NCBI RefSeq assembly: GCF_039831995.1
Contig: NZ_JBDOIO010000004.1
Span: 1,302,001-1,366,000 of the forward strand
DNA from: Paenibacillus pabuli
GTDB taxonomy: Bacteria; Bacillota; Bacilli; Paenibacillales; Paenibacillaceae
Direction: 5' to 3'
DNA length: 64,000 nt
Each line of letters starts with the position of its first letter. The first letter of the stretch is position 1. The notes under the pieces were generated by a model, which saw only the letters and a program-made list of their open reading frames with translations, was not told where the DNA came from and ran no database searches. This document shows positions 8,833 through 17,953 of this stretch, one piece after another. The position numbers were made by a program, and so were the translations under genes.

Positions 8833-9343
8833 CATGCTGGGTGCCGTGATTATCCTGCTTGCCAGTACACTCGCGGGCTTCTACCGTGCGAAACAGTATG
8901 CACTCAGACCCAGACAGCTGCGAGAATTGATTGCTGCCCTGCAGCGACTGATGACGGAGATCAACTACGGACTGACCCCGCTTCCCGATGCGATGGGAAA
9001 AATGGGAGTTCAAACCAGAGAGCCTGTCAAAACACTGTTTCTTCATGCCGCGAAGCAAATGGAGCCCCCTCTGGGTCATACGGCACGAGAGAGTCTGCAA
9101 TCTGGAATCGAACAAGCATGGGGAAAATCAGCGATGAAAGCGGATGAGAGGGAAGTCATGCTGCAATTAAGCTACAGCCTTGGCACCAGCGACCGTCAGG
9201 ATCAGACCAAACACATTTCGCTAGCCATTCAACAACTTATGCATGAGGAATCCCGTGCTCAAGCCGATCAAATGAAATACGAGCGGATGAGTCGCAGTCT
9301 CGGGATGCTTGTCGGAGCGTTAATCGTCATTCTGATCTTTTGA
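8825..9343 (+). CDS. spoIIIAB: Stage III sporulation protein AB
   Basis: 172 residues, matching the B. subtilis length when the TTG at 8825 is used, which lies 8 nt after AGGAGG and overlaps the end of spoIIIAA by 8 bp. It has an N-terminal membrane helix, a long helical cytosolic domain and a C-terminal membrane helix, resembling type II secretion GspF-type proteins. It is part of the SpoIIIA channel. The overlap implies translational coupling to the ATPase. Confidence 0.93.
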   Translation: MVNMLGAVIILLASTLAGFYRAKQYALRPRQLRELIAALQRLMTEINYGLTPLPDAMGKMGVQTREPVKTLFLHAAKQMEPPLGHTARESLQSGIEQAWGKSAMKADEREVMLQLSYSLGTSDRQDQTKHISLAIQQLMHEESRAQADQMKYERMSRSLGMLVGALIVILIF

Positions 9344-9372
9344 AATTGCCGCGATAGTGAGGTGCCAAGGTC

Positions 9373-9576
9373 ATGAATTTAGAAGTGAACGCAATTTTCC
9401 AAATTGCGGGCATCGGAATCATCATTGCGATGATTCATACGGTGTTGAAACAAATGGGAAAGGAAGATATGGCGCACTGGGTGACCGTGATCGGATTTGT
9501 GGTTGTATTGTTCATGGTTGTTCGCATGCTGGACAGCCTGCTGCAAGAGATCAAATCGATCTTTCTGTTTCAATGA
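9373..9576 (+). CDS. spoIIIAC: Stage III sporulation protein AC
   Basis: 67 residues with two hydrophobic segments (about 7-25 and 36-55) joined by a short polar turn KQMGKEDMAHW. This small membrane subunit of the SpoIIIA complex pairs with AD. ATG start; operon position AA-AB-AC-AD is canonical. Confidence 0.93.
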   Translation: MNLEVNAIFQIAGIGIIIAMIHTVLKQMGKEDMAHWVTVIGFVVVLFMVVRMLDSLLQEIKSIFLFQ

Positions 9577-9608
9577 AAACCGTCATGAAGCCGGGATGGT
9601 GGTGACCT

Positions 9609-9998
9609 GTGGAAATTATCCAAGTCGTGGGTCTAGCCCTGATTGCAACAGTTCTTATTCTCATCATTAAGGAACAGAAACCGATGTTTGCCTTTCTGAT
9701 TGCGGCTGCGACAGGCATTGTGATTTTCATGCTGCTCATTGGCAAGATTGGCGCAGTGATTGAGGTGCTGAAGCGGCTGGCCGAAAATTCAGGCATGGAA
9801 AACATCTATCTAAAAACGGTGCTGAAAATTATTGGTATAGCATACATTGCCGAATTCGGCGCTCAGATTGTAAGGGATGCTGGGCAGGAGAGCATTGCTT
9901 CCAAAATTGAACTTGCCGGCAAGGTCCTAATCCTTGTACTCGCTATTCCGATCATCAGCATTATTATTGAAACCGTCATGAAGCTGATGCCGGTCTAG
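9609..9998 (+). CDS. spoIIIAD: Stage III sporulation protein AD
   Basis: 129 residues with four hydrophobic segments; the second half repeats the AC-like fold. It is a membrane subunit of the mother-cell SpoIIIA machinery. The GTG at 9609 follows GGTGGTGA. It is followed 21 bp later by spoIIIAE. Confidence 0.92.
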   Translation: MEIIQVVGLALIATVLILIIKEQKPMFAFLIAAATGIVIFMLLIGKIGAVIEVLKRLAENSGMENIYLKTVLKIIGIAYIAEFGAQIVRDAGQESIASKIELAGKVLILVLAIPIISIIIETVMKLMPV

Positions 9999-10019
9999 AA
10001 GGAGGCGTGCATACAGCAT

Positions 10020-11216
10020 ATGAACATCATGCAAGACAAGCAGCGATGGCGCCTTACGATCGTGCTGGTCCTGTGTTTTCTGTTTGCGATAATGGGACAG
10101 GTTGCAGCAGGCTCAGGCTCACCTTCGGATGAATGGTTGCAGCAGCAGGCCGACCAGCTTCCCAAGGATCAGGTGGAGAAATATTGGGATCAACTCATGC
10201 AGCAATACGGAGGTTTTTTTCCGGATGGGAAGACGCCTTCTTTCATGGATATGCTTGTCCCCGGTAATGAGGGATTCAGCCTGAAATCAGTGTTTGTGGC
10301 CATTGGCACCTTCATGCTGCATGAGATTTTATATAACGGCAAACTGCTCGTCACCATCGTGATGCTGAGTGTGCTGAGCATGATTTTAGAAACACTGCAG
10401 ACCGCATTTGAGAAAAACAACATTAGTAAAATCGCCTACTCCATCTGTTACATGGTCATCATCGTTATTGCAATTAATAGCTTCAGCGTAGCCATTGGGT
10501 ATGCCAAGGAAGCCATTGAAGGCATGGTCAACTTTATGATGGCTATGGTGCCTTTGCTTTTCACACTTTTGGCTTCCATGGGGAACATCATTACCGTTTC
10601 GGTTACGCATCCGCTGATCATTTTCATGATCCATCTGGTCAGCACGCTGATTCATATCGTGGTATTCCCGCTATTATTTTTCTCGGCTGTACTGCACCTT
10701 GTCAGTTCGATATCAGACAAATATAAGCTGACTCAGCTGGCAGACCTGCTGCGCAACATTAGCGTCGCATTACTGGGCATTCTGCTGACGATGTTTCTCG
10801 GGGTTATTTCCGTGCAAGGTGCATCCAGCTCTGTTGCAGATGGTGTAAGCCTCAAAGCAGCCAAGTATATCGCAGGCAATTTTGTTCCGATTGTGGGACG
10901 AACATTCGCAGACGCAACAGACACGGTTATTACGGCTTCCATGTTGGTCAAAAATGCCATTGGTCTGACAGGTGTCATCATCATCTTGTTTTTATGCGCG
11001 TTTCCTGCGCTCAAAATATTGACACTTGCCCTCATATACAACATTACGGGAGCTATAATGCAGCCGCTAGGAGATACGCCGATCGTTGGTTGCCTGCAAG
11101 CCATCGGAAAATCGATGATTTATGTATTCGCAGCTCTGGCGGCCGTGGGATTGATGTTTTTTCTGGCGATCACAATCCTGCTTACTGCGGGGAATCTGAC
11201 AATCATGATGAGATGA
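10020..11216 (+). CDS. spoIIIAE: Stage III sporulation protein AE
   Basis: 398 residues. An N-terminal signal-like helix (about 12-30) precedes an acidic/Gln-rich extracytoplasmic stretch, then at least seven membrane helices, as in the permease-like SpoIIIAE. It is part of the channel needed for sigma-G activity in the forespore. The AAGGAGG site is 14 nt before the ATG, rather far, but no better in-frame start exists. Confidence 0.93.
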   Translation: MNIMQDKQRWRLTIVLVLCFLFAIMGQVAAGSGSPSDEWLQQQADQLPKDQVEKYWDQLMQQYGGFFPDGKTPSFMDMLVPGNEGFSLKSVFVAIGTFMLHEILYNGKLLVTIVMLSVLSMILETLQTAFEKNNISKIAYSICYMVIIVIAINSFSVAIGYAKEAIEGMVNFMMAMVPLLFTLLASMGNIITVSVTHPLIIFMIHLVSTLIHIVVFPLLFFSAVLHLVSSISDKYKLTQLADLLRNISVALLGILLTMFLGVISVQGASSSVADGVSLKAAKYIAGNFVPIVGRTFADATDTVITASMLVKNAIGLTGVIIILFLCAFPALKILTLALIYNITGAIMQPLGDTPIVGCLQAIGKSMIYVFAALAAVGLMFFLAITILLTAGNLTIMMR

Positions 11217-11246
11217 GCAGGTGATCTCGGGAAAGGAGCTGGAAGG

Positions 11247-12113
11247 ATGGGGTGGCTGAGCAGCTGGCTCCGGGAATTGATCATGATCGTACTGCTGGCA
11301 ACATTCGTGGATATGCTGTTACCCAACCGCTCCATGGAGCGTTACGTCAAGCTTGTGCTGAGCCTCCTTATCCTCCTTACGCTTCTGTCACCCATCACCA
11401 AGCTGCTGCGGAGTGATCCGGTTGGTGAACTGAAGCGGGCCATGACAGCCATGGAATCGCCATCGGATGGGAATGTCACACTGGAACAGATTTTGGCACA
11501 AGGCAGGCAGCTGCAATCGAATGAGCAGGAACAATCCCTGCAGTGGACGGCACGAGAATTGGCGAATGTGATGAAAGGGCAGATCGAGGAAACGACGGGG
11601 GAGCGGGTTCAATCCGTTGAGGTCCAGTTGGTCATGTCCAACCGTCCAACGGGCACAGAGAATGCTTCATCGGTGGATCTGCCCGTGATTGAACGTGTCG
11701 TGGTGCAAATGCCCACACCTGGAAGCGCGAAACCAAATGATTCTGAACAGCAGGATGCAGCGGTAAACGCCAGCCCGGTATTCGGATCTGAACAAGCTAA
11801 CGATTCTTCTGAAGGAACTTTATCCACGAAGCCAATCGAGATTGGACAGGTACAGGTGCCTGAAGTACAGATTGAGGTGGGAAAAGAGAGTGATAACCAA
11901 AATGCAGCGAATGAAGGTTCTGCCAATCAGGAAAATGCGAATGGAGCCGTTTCCGAACCTGCAAACGGAGCGTCTGGAGGCAGTTACCAAGAAGAACAAG
12001 GGACATCCCGATCAGAGCGAGCCGTTCAAATTATTACACTGCTAACCGAAAAGTGGGATATTGATGCCACTAACGTACAGGTGAAGGAACAGAAAAGCGC
12101 TCAGGCGTTGTAA
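11247..12113 (+). CDS. spoIIIAF: Stage III sporulation protein AF, long form
   Basis: 288 residues against about 206 in B. subtilis. Two N-terminal membrane helices (about 8-28 and 36-53) precede a ring-building-motif type domain interrupted, about residues 150-255, by a low-complexity segment rich in Asn, Glu, Gln, Ser and Ala. The C-terminal RAVQIITLLTEKWDID resumes the conserved fold. The extra length is an inserted linker, not a misplaced start: the ATG lies 8 nt after AAAGGAG. Confidence 0.92.
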   Translation: MGWLSSWLRELIMIVLLATFVDMLLPNRSMERYVKLVLSLLILLTLLSPITKLLRSDPVGELKRAMTAMESPSDGNVTLEQILAQGRQLQSNEQEQSLQWTARELANVMKGQIEETTGERVQSVEVQLVMSNRPTGTENASSVDLPVIERVVVQMPTPGSAKPNDSEQQDAAVNASPVFGSEQANDSSEGTLSTKPIEIGQVQVPEVQIEVGKESDNQNAANEGSANQENANGAVSEPANGASGGSYQEEQGTSRSERAVQIITLLTEKWDIDATNVQVKEQKSAQAL

Positions 12114-12130
12114 AAAAAGGAGGGTATCCG

Positions 12131-12769
12131 ATGAAGCAATGGCTAAAAAAGATTGAAGGCCTGCTGGGTGGAGGAGAAGGTGGAGCAAGGCGAAGCCAGA
12201 CGTTCCGCTGGCTGATCATTCTGGGCCTGATCGGCGTAGGAATCATGCTGTTCAACTCCTTCGTCAATGTGAAAAAGATTGATTCCGAGAACATCGGACG
12301 AGAACCTCCGGATCCGGTAGCATCCATGGCGTCTTTACCAAGTGATCCGGCTGACCAAAATCCGTTTCAGGCCATAGAATTTGCATTTGAAGACAAGATC
12401 AAGGGTGTTCTTGAAAACATCGTTGGTGTAGGAACTGTGGATGTCATGGTCACTGTGGATTCAACCGAGGAACTGGTCGTACAACGAAATGTAAAAGATT
12501 CGCAGCAGCTGACCGAGGAAACGGATGCAAACGGGGGCAAAAGGCACATGACCCAATATACCCGCGATGGAGAAATTATCACTTATGAAATTTCAGGGGA
12601 TCAGACACCGATTGTTACGAAAAAGCTCAAGCCACAGATCAGGGGGGTACTCGTCGTTGCCAAAGGCGCCGAAAACAAGGTTGTAAAAGACCTGATAACC
12701 GACGCCGTGGAAAAAGGACTGAATGTCGCAGCGTACCGAATTTCGGTTGTCCCGCGTAAGCAGGACTAG
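12131..12769 (+). CDS. spoIIIAG: Stage III sporulation protein AG
   Basis: 212 residues. A basic N-terminus and one membrane helix (about 26-46) are followed by an extracytoplasmic ring-building domain ending in GVLVVAKGAENKVVKDLITD, which is typical of AG. It forms the large ring in the mother-cell membrane that faces SpoIIQ. ATG after AGGAGGG; 17 bp behind spoIIIAF. Confidence 0.95.
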   Translation: MKQWLKKIEGLLGGGEGGARRSQTFRWLIILGLIGVGIMLFNSFVNVKKIDSENIGREPPDPVASMASLPSDPADQNPFQAIEFAFEDKIKGVLENIVGVGTVDVMVTVDSTEELVVQRNVKDSQQLTEETDANGGKRHMTQYTRDGEIITYEISGDQTPIVTKKLKPQIRGVLVVAKGAENKVVKDLITDAVEKGLNVAAYRISVVPRKQD

Positions 12770-12834
12770 GCAAGTGCAATCATTTGAATGGCCCAGTTAT
12801 TATCGAATCAAGCTAATTTGAGGAGGAAGTTCTA

Positions 12835-13665
12835 ATGAATAACAAACGCCAAACGGTATGGCTCGTTTCCATGCTGAGTCTGATGGTCATTTTGTCCGCA
12901 TATTACCTGTTCACCGAAGATTCCGGTCCAGTCAATGCCCCTGTAGCGGAGAGTCAACAAGTGGATGGTATGAATCAGGGGGAAGTCAAAGAGACAGCTG
13001 GCATTCTTGATCCTACAGAAGGTCTGGTTGTAAACGAAGTTGTCAATGGCGGGGAAGTAACGGGTTCTGATACTACCGAGCAACCAGCAGCTTCTGAGGG
13101 GGCTGAAAATCCTGCTGCAACGGACGGACAGCAAGCCGCTGAGACGGAGCAAGCGCCCGCAACAGAGTCCGGTGAGGGCAAGGCCGAAACCAATCAAGAA
13201 ACGGATAAAGGAACGGCTGCAACACCTGATGCCAGCCAAACAGAGGGAAATGCAACCAAAACGGATGAAGATGTACTGAAGGAGATGGAAGAACAAAATA
13301 CGGCAGCATCCGCGAGCAGTCAGTTCCAAAATTATCAATGGCAGCGCGAAGAGAGCAACAATCGCAAGTATGAGGAGCTTATGACCATTGCCGGCGATCT
13401 GAGCAAAACGCCAGAAGAAAATGCCAAAGCGACTGAAGAACTCCGTACACTGGAGGAAAAAGAAGCCAAAATCAATGGTATTGAAGAAACACTGTCCCAA
13501 CAGTTCGCCAATGCGATTGTACAAGAAGATGCTGACAAGTATAAAGTAGTCGTGCTTAGTGATAAACTGGATGTTAAGCAGGCAGTTTCTATCGTGGACC
13601 TGGTCATGAAAGAGCTTGCCGTTACGCAAAACAAAATCAGCGTGCAATACGTGACAGAACAGTAA
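12835..13665 (+). CDS. spoIIIAH: Stage III sporulation protein AH, long linker
   Basis: 276 residues against 218 in B. subtilis. One N-terminal membrane helix (about 7-25) precedes a long acidic Ala/Glu/Thr/Gly linker (about 60-165) and the C-terminal ring-building domain (about 170-276, with DADKYKVVVLSDKLDVKQA). It interacts across the septum with forespore SpoIIQ. The linker would set the reach of the domain towards SpoIIQ. Last gene of the operon. Confidence 0.93.
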   Translation: MNNKRQTVWLVSMLSLMVILSAYYLFTEDSGPVNAPVAESQQVDGMNQGEVKETAGILDPTEGLVVNEVVNGGEVTGSDTTEQPAASEGAENPAATDGQQAAETEQAPATESGEGKAETNQETDKGTAATPDASQTEGNATKTDEDVLKEMEEQNTAASASSQFQNYQWQREESNNRKYEELMTIAGDLSKTPEENAKATEELRTLEEKEAKINGIEETLSQQFANAIVQEDADKYKVVVLSDKLDVKQAVSIVDLVMKELAVTQNKISVQYVTEQ

Positions 13666-13713
13666 TCGAATCCATGGAGAAGTGCCCCGGGAGCTTGTTA
13701 AAGTCTCGGGCTC

Positions 13714-13741
13714 TTTCCATTTTTAACGATTATGATATAAT
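13714..13741 (+). promoter_or_regulatory. Candidate sigma-A promoter of accBC
   Basis: A perfect TATAAT at 13736-13741 is preceded at 16 nt by TTTCCA, a 4-of-6 match to the -35 consensus, 56 nt before accB. Confidence 0.5.
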
Positions 13742-13797
13742 ACATAAAGCCATATGACCGTCCTAGTGAGACTGGCATGATGCCGAAGGAGTGAATA

Positions 13798-14271
13798 ATG
13801 GAAATGTTTAAATTGAGTGAGATCAAAGAACTGATCAAACTGGTGGATGAAAGTTCCGTTCAGGAGTTGGAAATTGAAAATGAAGGATCACGTCTGTCGA
13901 TCCGCAAACCGGGTAAAACCGAATACGTTCAGGCAGCTGCGGTTCAACCGCAAGCCATTGCTGCTCCGCAGGTACAACAACCTGCTGCTGTGGTAACAGA
14001 AGCAGCTCCGCAAGTGGATACTACAAGCCATTTACATAAAATTGTATCTCCGATGGTGGGTACTTTTTACAGAGCTTCCTCACCGGAAGCGGGTCCTTTT
14101 GTAAGCGTTGGTGATAAGGTTGTTGATAAAACAACGGTATGTATCATTGAAGCGATGAAGCTGATGAACGAGCTTGATGCCGACATCAAGGGAGAAATCG
14201 TTGAAGTGCTGGTTGAGAACGGACAGCTGGTCGAGTATGGACAGCCCCTGTTCCTGGTTAAACCGGAATAA
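13798..14271 (+). CDS. accB: Acetyl-CoA carboxylase biotin carboxyl carrier protein
   Basis: 157 residues. N-terminal helical region, Ala/Pro/Gln-rich mobile linker (about 42-75), then the biotinyl domain with the biotinylated lysine in EAMKLMNE (about residues 119-126). It carries carboxybiotin between AccC and AccAD for malonyl-CoA synthesis. The ATG at 13798 is 7 nt after AAGGAG; a second ATG two codons later is possible. Operon with accC. Confidence 0.97.
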   Translation: MEMFKLSEIKELIKLVDESSVQELEIENEGSRLSIRKPGKTEYVQAAAVQPQAIAAPQVQQPAAVVTEAAPQVDTTSHLHKIVSPMVGTFYRASSPEAGPFVSVGDKVVDKTTVCIIEAMKLMNELDADIKGEIVEVLVENGQLVEYGQPLFLVKPE

Positions 14272-14328
14272 CGGTAAATCGCCGGAGAGCCGGCAACCGC
14301 ATGAGCTTCGAAGGAGGACAATAACGAA

Positions 14329-15672
14329 ATGAAATTTCAAAAAATACTGATTGCGAACCGTGGCGAGATCGCGGTACGCATTATTCGTGCCTGTCGTGAG
14401 CTCGGTATTTCGACAGTAGCGGTTTATTCGGAAGCGGACAAGGACTCGCTGCATGTACGTCTTGCAGACGAAGCCTATTGTATTGGACCTACGTTGTCCA
14501 AAGACAGCTATCTGAATTTCACCAACCTGATGAGTGTGGCGACCTTGACGGAATGTGATGCGATACACCCTGGTTATGGTTTTCTAGCGGAGAATGCCGA
14601 TTTTGCGGAAATTTGTGATTCCTGCAACATTACTTTTATCGGTCCTTCCCCTGAAGCGATAACCAAGATGGGTGACAAAGCTGTCGCTAAGCAAACGATG
14701 AAAGACGCGGGAGTCCCTGTTATTCCGGGATCCGATGGTCTCGTCGAAAGCATGGAAGAAGCGATTATGCTTGGCCGGGATATCGGCTATCCTGTTATTA
14801 TCAAAGCCACCGCAGGTGGCGGAGGTAAAGGTATTCGTATCGCCGAAGATGAAGAGGCACTGATCAAACAGATTACGGCTGCTCAGCAGGAAGCACAAAA
14901 AGCTTTTGGTAACGGCGGGGTCTATCTGGAGAAATTCCTGACAGGTATGAAACACGTGGAAATTCAGATCATTGCCGACAAGCACGGGAATGCAGTACAC
15001 CTTGGCGAGCGTGATTGTTCTGTGCAGCGGCGCCGTCAGAAGCTGGTGGAAGAAGCCCCTTGTCCTGTTCTGAATGAGGAAGTGCGTACACTGATGGGAG
15101 AAGCCGCAGTTCGTGCAGCGCTGGCTGTAAATTACTCGGGAGCAGGGACACTCGAGTTCTTGCTCAGCCCTAACGGTGAATTCTATTTCATGGAAATGAA
15201 TACGCGTATCCAAGTGGAACATCCCGTTACCGAAATGGTGACAGGCGTGGATCTGATTCGTGAAATGATTTCGGTGGCCGAGGGCAACCCGTTGTCTTTC
15301 CGTCAGGAAGACGTTGTCATCAACGGATGGTCAATTGAATGCCGTATCAATGCCGAAGATCCGGATCGCAATTTTATGCCTTCACCAGGTAAGATTGGTT
15401 TTTATCTTGCACCAGGTGGTCCGGGTGTACGCGTCGATAGCGCAGCTTATCCGGGCTACACGATCTCTCCGTTTTACGACTCCATGATTGCAAAATTGAT
15501 TGTATGGGGTGCGAACAGGGAAGAAGCTATTGCCAAGATGAAACGCGCGCTCGCTGAGTTTGCCATTGAAGGCATCTCCACGACGATTCCTTTCCATCAG
15601 AAGTTGCTGGAACATCCAACGTTTATCCGGGGCGATTTTGATATTAAATTCCTTGAGGAAAACGAGATTTAA
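14329..15672 (+). CDS. accC: Acetyl-CoA carboxylase, biotin carboxylase subunit
   Basis: 447 residues. It uses ATP and bicarbonate to carboxylate biotin on AccB. The N-terminal [17 protein letters not shown], the glycine-rich ATP-grasp loop [11 protein letters not shown], the [14 protein letters not shown] active-site segment and the C-terminal carboxylase domain are all present. ATG behind AAGGAGG. It is followed by a new promoter, so yqhY need not depend on accBC transcription. Confidence 0.98.
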   Translation: MKFQKILIANRGEIAVRIIRACRELGISTVAVYSEADKDSLHVRLADEAYCIGPTLSKDSYLNFTNLMSVATLTECDAIHPGYGFLAENADFAEICDSCNITFIGPSPEAITKMGDKAVAKQTMKDAGVPVIPGSDGLVESMEEAIMLGRDIGYPVIIKATAGGGGKGIRIAEDEEALIKQITAAQQEAQKAFGNGGVYLEKFLTGMKHVEIQIIADKHGNAVHLGERDCSVQRRRQKLVEEAPCPVLNEEVRTLMGEAAVRAALAVNYSGAGTLEFLLSPNGEFYFMEMNTRIQVEHPVTEMVTGVDLIREMISVAEGNPLSFRQEDVVINGWSIECRINAEDPDRNFMPSPGKIGFYLAPGGPGVRVDSAAYPGYTISPFYDSMIAKLIVWGANREEAIAKMKRALAEFAIEGISTTIPFHQKLLEHPTFIRGDFDIKFLEENEI

Positions 15673-15691
15673 ACAGGCATATTGGGCTTGT

Positions 15692-15720
15692 TTGTCATAA
15701 TCTAGCCCAAATGATATAGT
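15692..15720 (+). promoter_or_regulatory. Sigma-A promoter in front of the yqhY leader
   Basis: TTGTCA (15692-15697), a 17-nt spacer, and TATAGT (15715-15720). The predicted start near 15727 leaves a leader of about 170 nt before yqhY. Confidence 0.7.
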
Positions 15721-15742
15721 ATGTAATAATAAGAGCGCATGT

Positions 15743-15868
15743 CTCCTGCAAGGGATAAGCCCATATGTTCGTGGTGAAGTTTGCAGGAGTTCCGGTACAA
15801 CCGGACCGGCAGGGTGTCCAAAGCCATCAAGCCTGTAGGACAGCGCCCTGACGGATGGCCGCAAACTT
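15743..15868 (+). ncRNA. Structured leader RNA upstream of yqhY, riboswitch-like
   Basis: Paired segments read by eye: 15743-15751 with 15781-15789 (9 bp); 15777-15784 with 15861-15868 (8 bp); 15791-15796 with 15800-15805 (6 bp); 15810-15819 with 15838-15841 plus 15845-15850 (10 bp, one wobble, 3-nt bulge); 15823-15828 with 15854-15859 (6 bp). The last two interleave as a pseudoknot inside the 8-bp closing stem. The first stem shares 15781-15784 with that closing stem, so the two are mutually exclusive. I could not match it to a riboswitch class that I know. Regulation is an inference. Confidence 0.45.
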
Positions 15869-15895
15869 ATTATGCGAAAGGTGTGTTGAACAGTT

Positions 15896-16306
15896 ATGAG
15901 TACACTGCCGACAGAATTTGAACGAACGGATATCGGTGAAATCCAGATCGCACCTGAAGTTATTGAAGTGATCGCTGGACTGGCTACGGTAGAAGTAAAA
16001 GGAGTAGCTGGCATGAGCGGCGGTTTCGCTGGTGGATTTGCTGAATTGCTTGGTCGTAAAAACCTTTCCAAAGGTGTTAAAGTGGAAGTGGGCCAACGCG
16101 AGGCTGCAGTGGATGTATCGGTTATCATCGAGTATGGTTACCGTTTACCCCAAGTGGCTACTGAAATTCAACAAAATGTTAAACGCTCCATTGAGAATAT
16201 GACGGGATTGAATGTGAACGAGGTTAATGTGCATATTCATGACGTTCAGTTCAAGAGCACTGAAAAAGTGGAAGAGATTGACCTGAACAGTCAGCGTGTA
16301 AAATAA
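15896..16306 (+). CDS. yqhY: Asp23/Gls24 family protein YqhY
   Basis: 136 residues, single Asp23 (DUF322) domain with the IQIAPEVIEVIAGLATVEV start, a Gly-rich GMSGGFAGGFAELLG segment and the C-terminal EVNVHIHDVQF strand. In B. subtilis YqhY is linked to accBC and affects fatty acid synthesis; in Staphylococcus the paralogue Asp23 sits at the membrane via AmaP. An in-frame TGA at 15887 limits the start to this ATG, with a weak AAAGGTG site 12 nt upstream. Confidence 0.92.
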   Translation: MSTLPTEFERTDIGEIQIAPEVIEVIAGLATVEVKGVAGMSGGFAGGFAELLGRKNLSKGVKVEVGQREAAVDVSVIIEYGYRLPQVATEIQQNVKRSIENMTGLNVNEVNVHIHDVQFKSTEKVEEIDLNSQRVK

Positions 16307-16319
16307 AAGAAGACAGATT

Positions 16320-16341
16320 CCCCCGGCATGACTGCCGGGGG
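16320..16341 (+). terminator. GC-rich hairpin after yqhY, possible terminator/attenuator
   Basis: An 8-bp perfect stem (16320-16327 with 16334-16341) flanked by complementary AAGAC/GTCTT. There is no true T-run, so it may only reduce read-through into amaP. Confidence 0.45.
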
Positions 16342-16449
16342 TTATCCCGTCTTGGACATGTCTTTATGGAGACCATTTTCATGAGGGATGTTGATATTAT
16401 GCATATGTACAGGTTACAACGTTAGTGAGCAAGGGAGGCTGTGCAGTTC

Positions 16450-16989
16450 GTGGCGAAAATACTGGATCGGCTTCTGTTGTTTATATACAGCATAAGCGTT
16501 GGAGCAATATCGGCAGTTGTGATTCTACTCATTAGTGGAGTGCTGCCTTACGAATTGAATTACCAGCAGGAACAGAACGTCATTGTTGCAGCCGTTGTTG
16601 CAGCTGCGATCTTGTTTATCCTGAGTTTGCGCTTTTTTTACATCTCGGTCCGGCGTGGACGGGCTTCGTTGCCATCTGTAGATCAGCGTACGGAATACGG
16701 TGATGTGCAGATCTCAATGGAGACCATTGAAAATCTCTGCCTGAAAGCGACTTCCCGTTTCCGGGGAGTACGTGATGTTAAGGCACGTATTCGTGTAGTT
16801 GAATCGGGATTGGAGATTATGATCCGTGCAGTGGTGGATGGCGAGACGCCAATTCCAACGCTGACTTCGGATTTGCAAAAGGCCATACATGATCATGTAC
16901 ACGAGATTACGGGTATCCCGGTTTCGAATGTTACCGTGTATGTTGCCAATGTTACCCAGTCGCCTAACTACAAGAGTCGAGTGGAATGA
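16450..16989 (+). CDS. amaP: Alkaline shock response membrane anchor protein AmaP
   Basis: 179 residues. Two membrane helices (about 6-30 and 45-65) precede a cytosolic domain related to Asp23 (about 75-175). The family anchors Asp23-type proteins to the membrane. Two in-frame GTG codons exist: 16441 is only 2 nt after AAGGGAGG, so 16450 with 11 nt spacing is preferred. It is followed 14 bp later by a DUF2273 gene, the same trio as in the staphylococcal alkaline-shock operon. Confidence 0.9.
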   Translation: MAKILDRLLLFIYSISVGAISAVVILLISGVLPYELNYQQEQNVIVAAVVAAAILFILSLRFFYISVRRGRASLPSVDQRTEYGDVQISMETIENLCLKATSRFRGVRDVKARIRVVESGLEIMIRAVVDGETPIPTLTSDLQKAIHDHVHEITGIPVSNVTVYVANVTQSPNYKSRVE

Positions 16990-17003
16990 GGTGAGTTTCA
17001 CTG

Positions 17004-17237
17004 ATGCTGTGGAGAGAGATTTGGGATAGTCACAGAGGCCGGATAACCGGAATTGTGGGCGGCATCTTTTTTGGATTTCTTTATTTGTTTACCGGGTTTT
17101 GGGATATGTTGTTCTTTGCACTCTTGGTGTTCATCGGTTATACATTAGGTAGACGAAGCGATTCGAAGCTGGGCTTGCTCATTCCCTGGAGGGAATGGGG
17201 GCAATGGCTTGGAGAGCGCTGGCGTCTGTTTAAGTGA
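17004..17237 (+). CDS. DUF2273 small membrane protein
   Basis: 77 residues with two hydrophobic segments (about 13-30 and 34-50) and a basic/aromatic end. DUF2273 proteins accompany AmaP and Asp23; the role is unknown but probably structural in the membrane-anchored complex. ATG after GAGGTGA. The following 217 bp before nusB contains a GCATCA/TGATGC hairpin but no convincing promoter or gene. Confidence 0.88.
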   Translation: MLWREIWDSHRGRITGIVGGIFFGFLYLFTGFWDMLFFALLVFIGYTLGRRSDSKLGLLIPWREWGQWLGERWRLFK

Positions 17238-17454
17238 GCCACCTGAACCCTGCAATATGTTTCTTCCGAAAAGAGCTTAGTTTAATATGCCCGTTTTTTG
17301 GAGGAAACGTACTGCAGGTTTTTTTGTGAAAAGGGATAACAATAACCATATCGTAAAGGCCACTTCAATTTGCATCACAACATGATGCGTGGATGGCTCT
17401 TCTATTTTAAAATAAGCATGATGACGCTCAGAAGAGCGCTGCAGGAGGCAGGAC

Positions 17455-17907
17455 ATGAAAAGACGTTTGGCAAGGGAAATTGCAGTACAAAGTCTGTATC
17501 AGATGGAAATGAATGAAGTGGGTGCAGCGGAAGCCGTAAATATGCTAATTAACGAAGCTGCCGAGGAAAATGAAACGGAAGTGGTTATCCACGATGCAGA
17601 TGTAATGCGCAGTTATGTCACTGAAATTGTTCAAGGAGCATGGAATCACAAGGAAGCCATTGACGGATTGCTGGTGGATTATCTCAAGGGCTGGCAAATT
17701 AGTCGTCTGTCTCGTGTAGACCGGCAGATCTTGCGGCTGGCAACTTATGAAATGGTATTTCGCGATGATGTTCCGGCCAAAGTATCGGTCAACGAAGCGA
17801 TTGAACTGTCCAAACATTTCGGTACAGATGAATCCGGTAAGTTCGTTAACGGTGTACTTGGACGCATGATCCAGGAAGTTGGCACACTCAAAGAGAAAAT
17901 GTCCTAA
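17455..17907 (+). CDS. nusB: Transcription antitermination factor NusB
   Basis: 150 residues, all-helical RNA-binding protein. With NusE (S10) it binds boxA and supports rRNA antitermination. N-terminal RRLAREIAVQSLYQMEMN and C-terminal VNEAIELSKHFGTDESGKFVNGVLG are family signatures. ATG after GCAGGAGG. It heads a run of housekeeping genes with folD. Confidence 0.97.
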   Translation: MKRRLAREIAVQSLYQMEMNEVGAAEAVNMLINEAAEENETEVVIHDADVMRSYVTEIVQGAWNHKEAIDGLLVDYLKGWQISRLSRVDRQILRLATYEMVFRDDVPAKVSVNEAIELSKHFGTDESGKFVNGVLGRMIQEVGTLKEKMS

Positions 17908-17953
17908 ATAGCGAGTTACTTATTAAATGTTCACATAAGGGAGAGAGAGTACA

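Noticed and set aside
12832..13647. 271-codon antisense ORF in spoIIIAH
   Set aside because: Arises from the low-complexity linker read backwards; no ribosome site.
15764..15853. 29-codon ORF inside the yqhY leader
   Set aside because: No ribosome site, and the bases are better explained by the stems; a shorter 12-codon ORF at 15739 is kept only as an alternative in the finding.
17286..17390. Short ORF between the DUF2273 gene and nusB
   Set aside because: About 34 codons, no ribosome site, no recognisable product.
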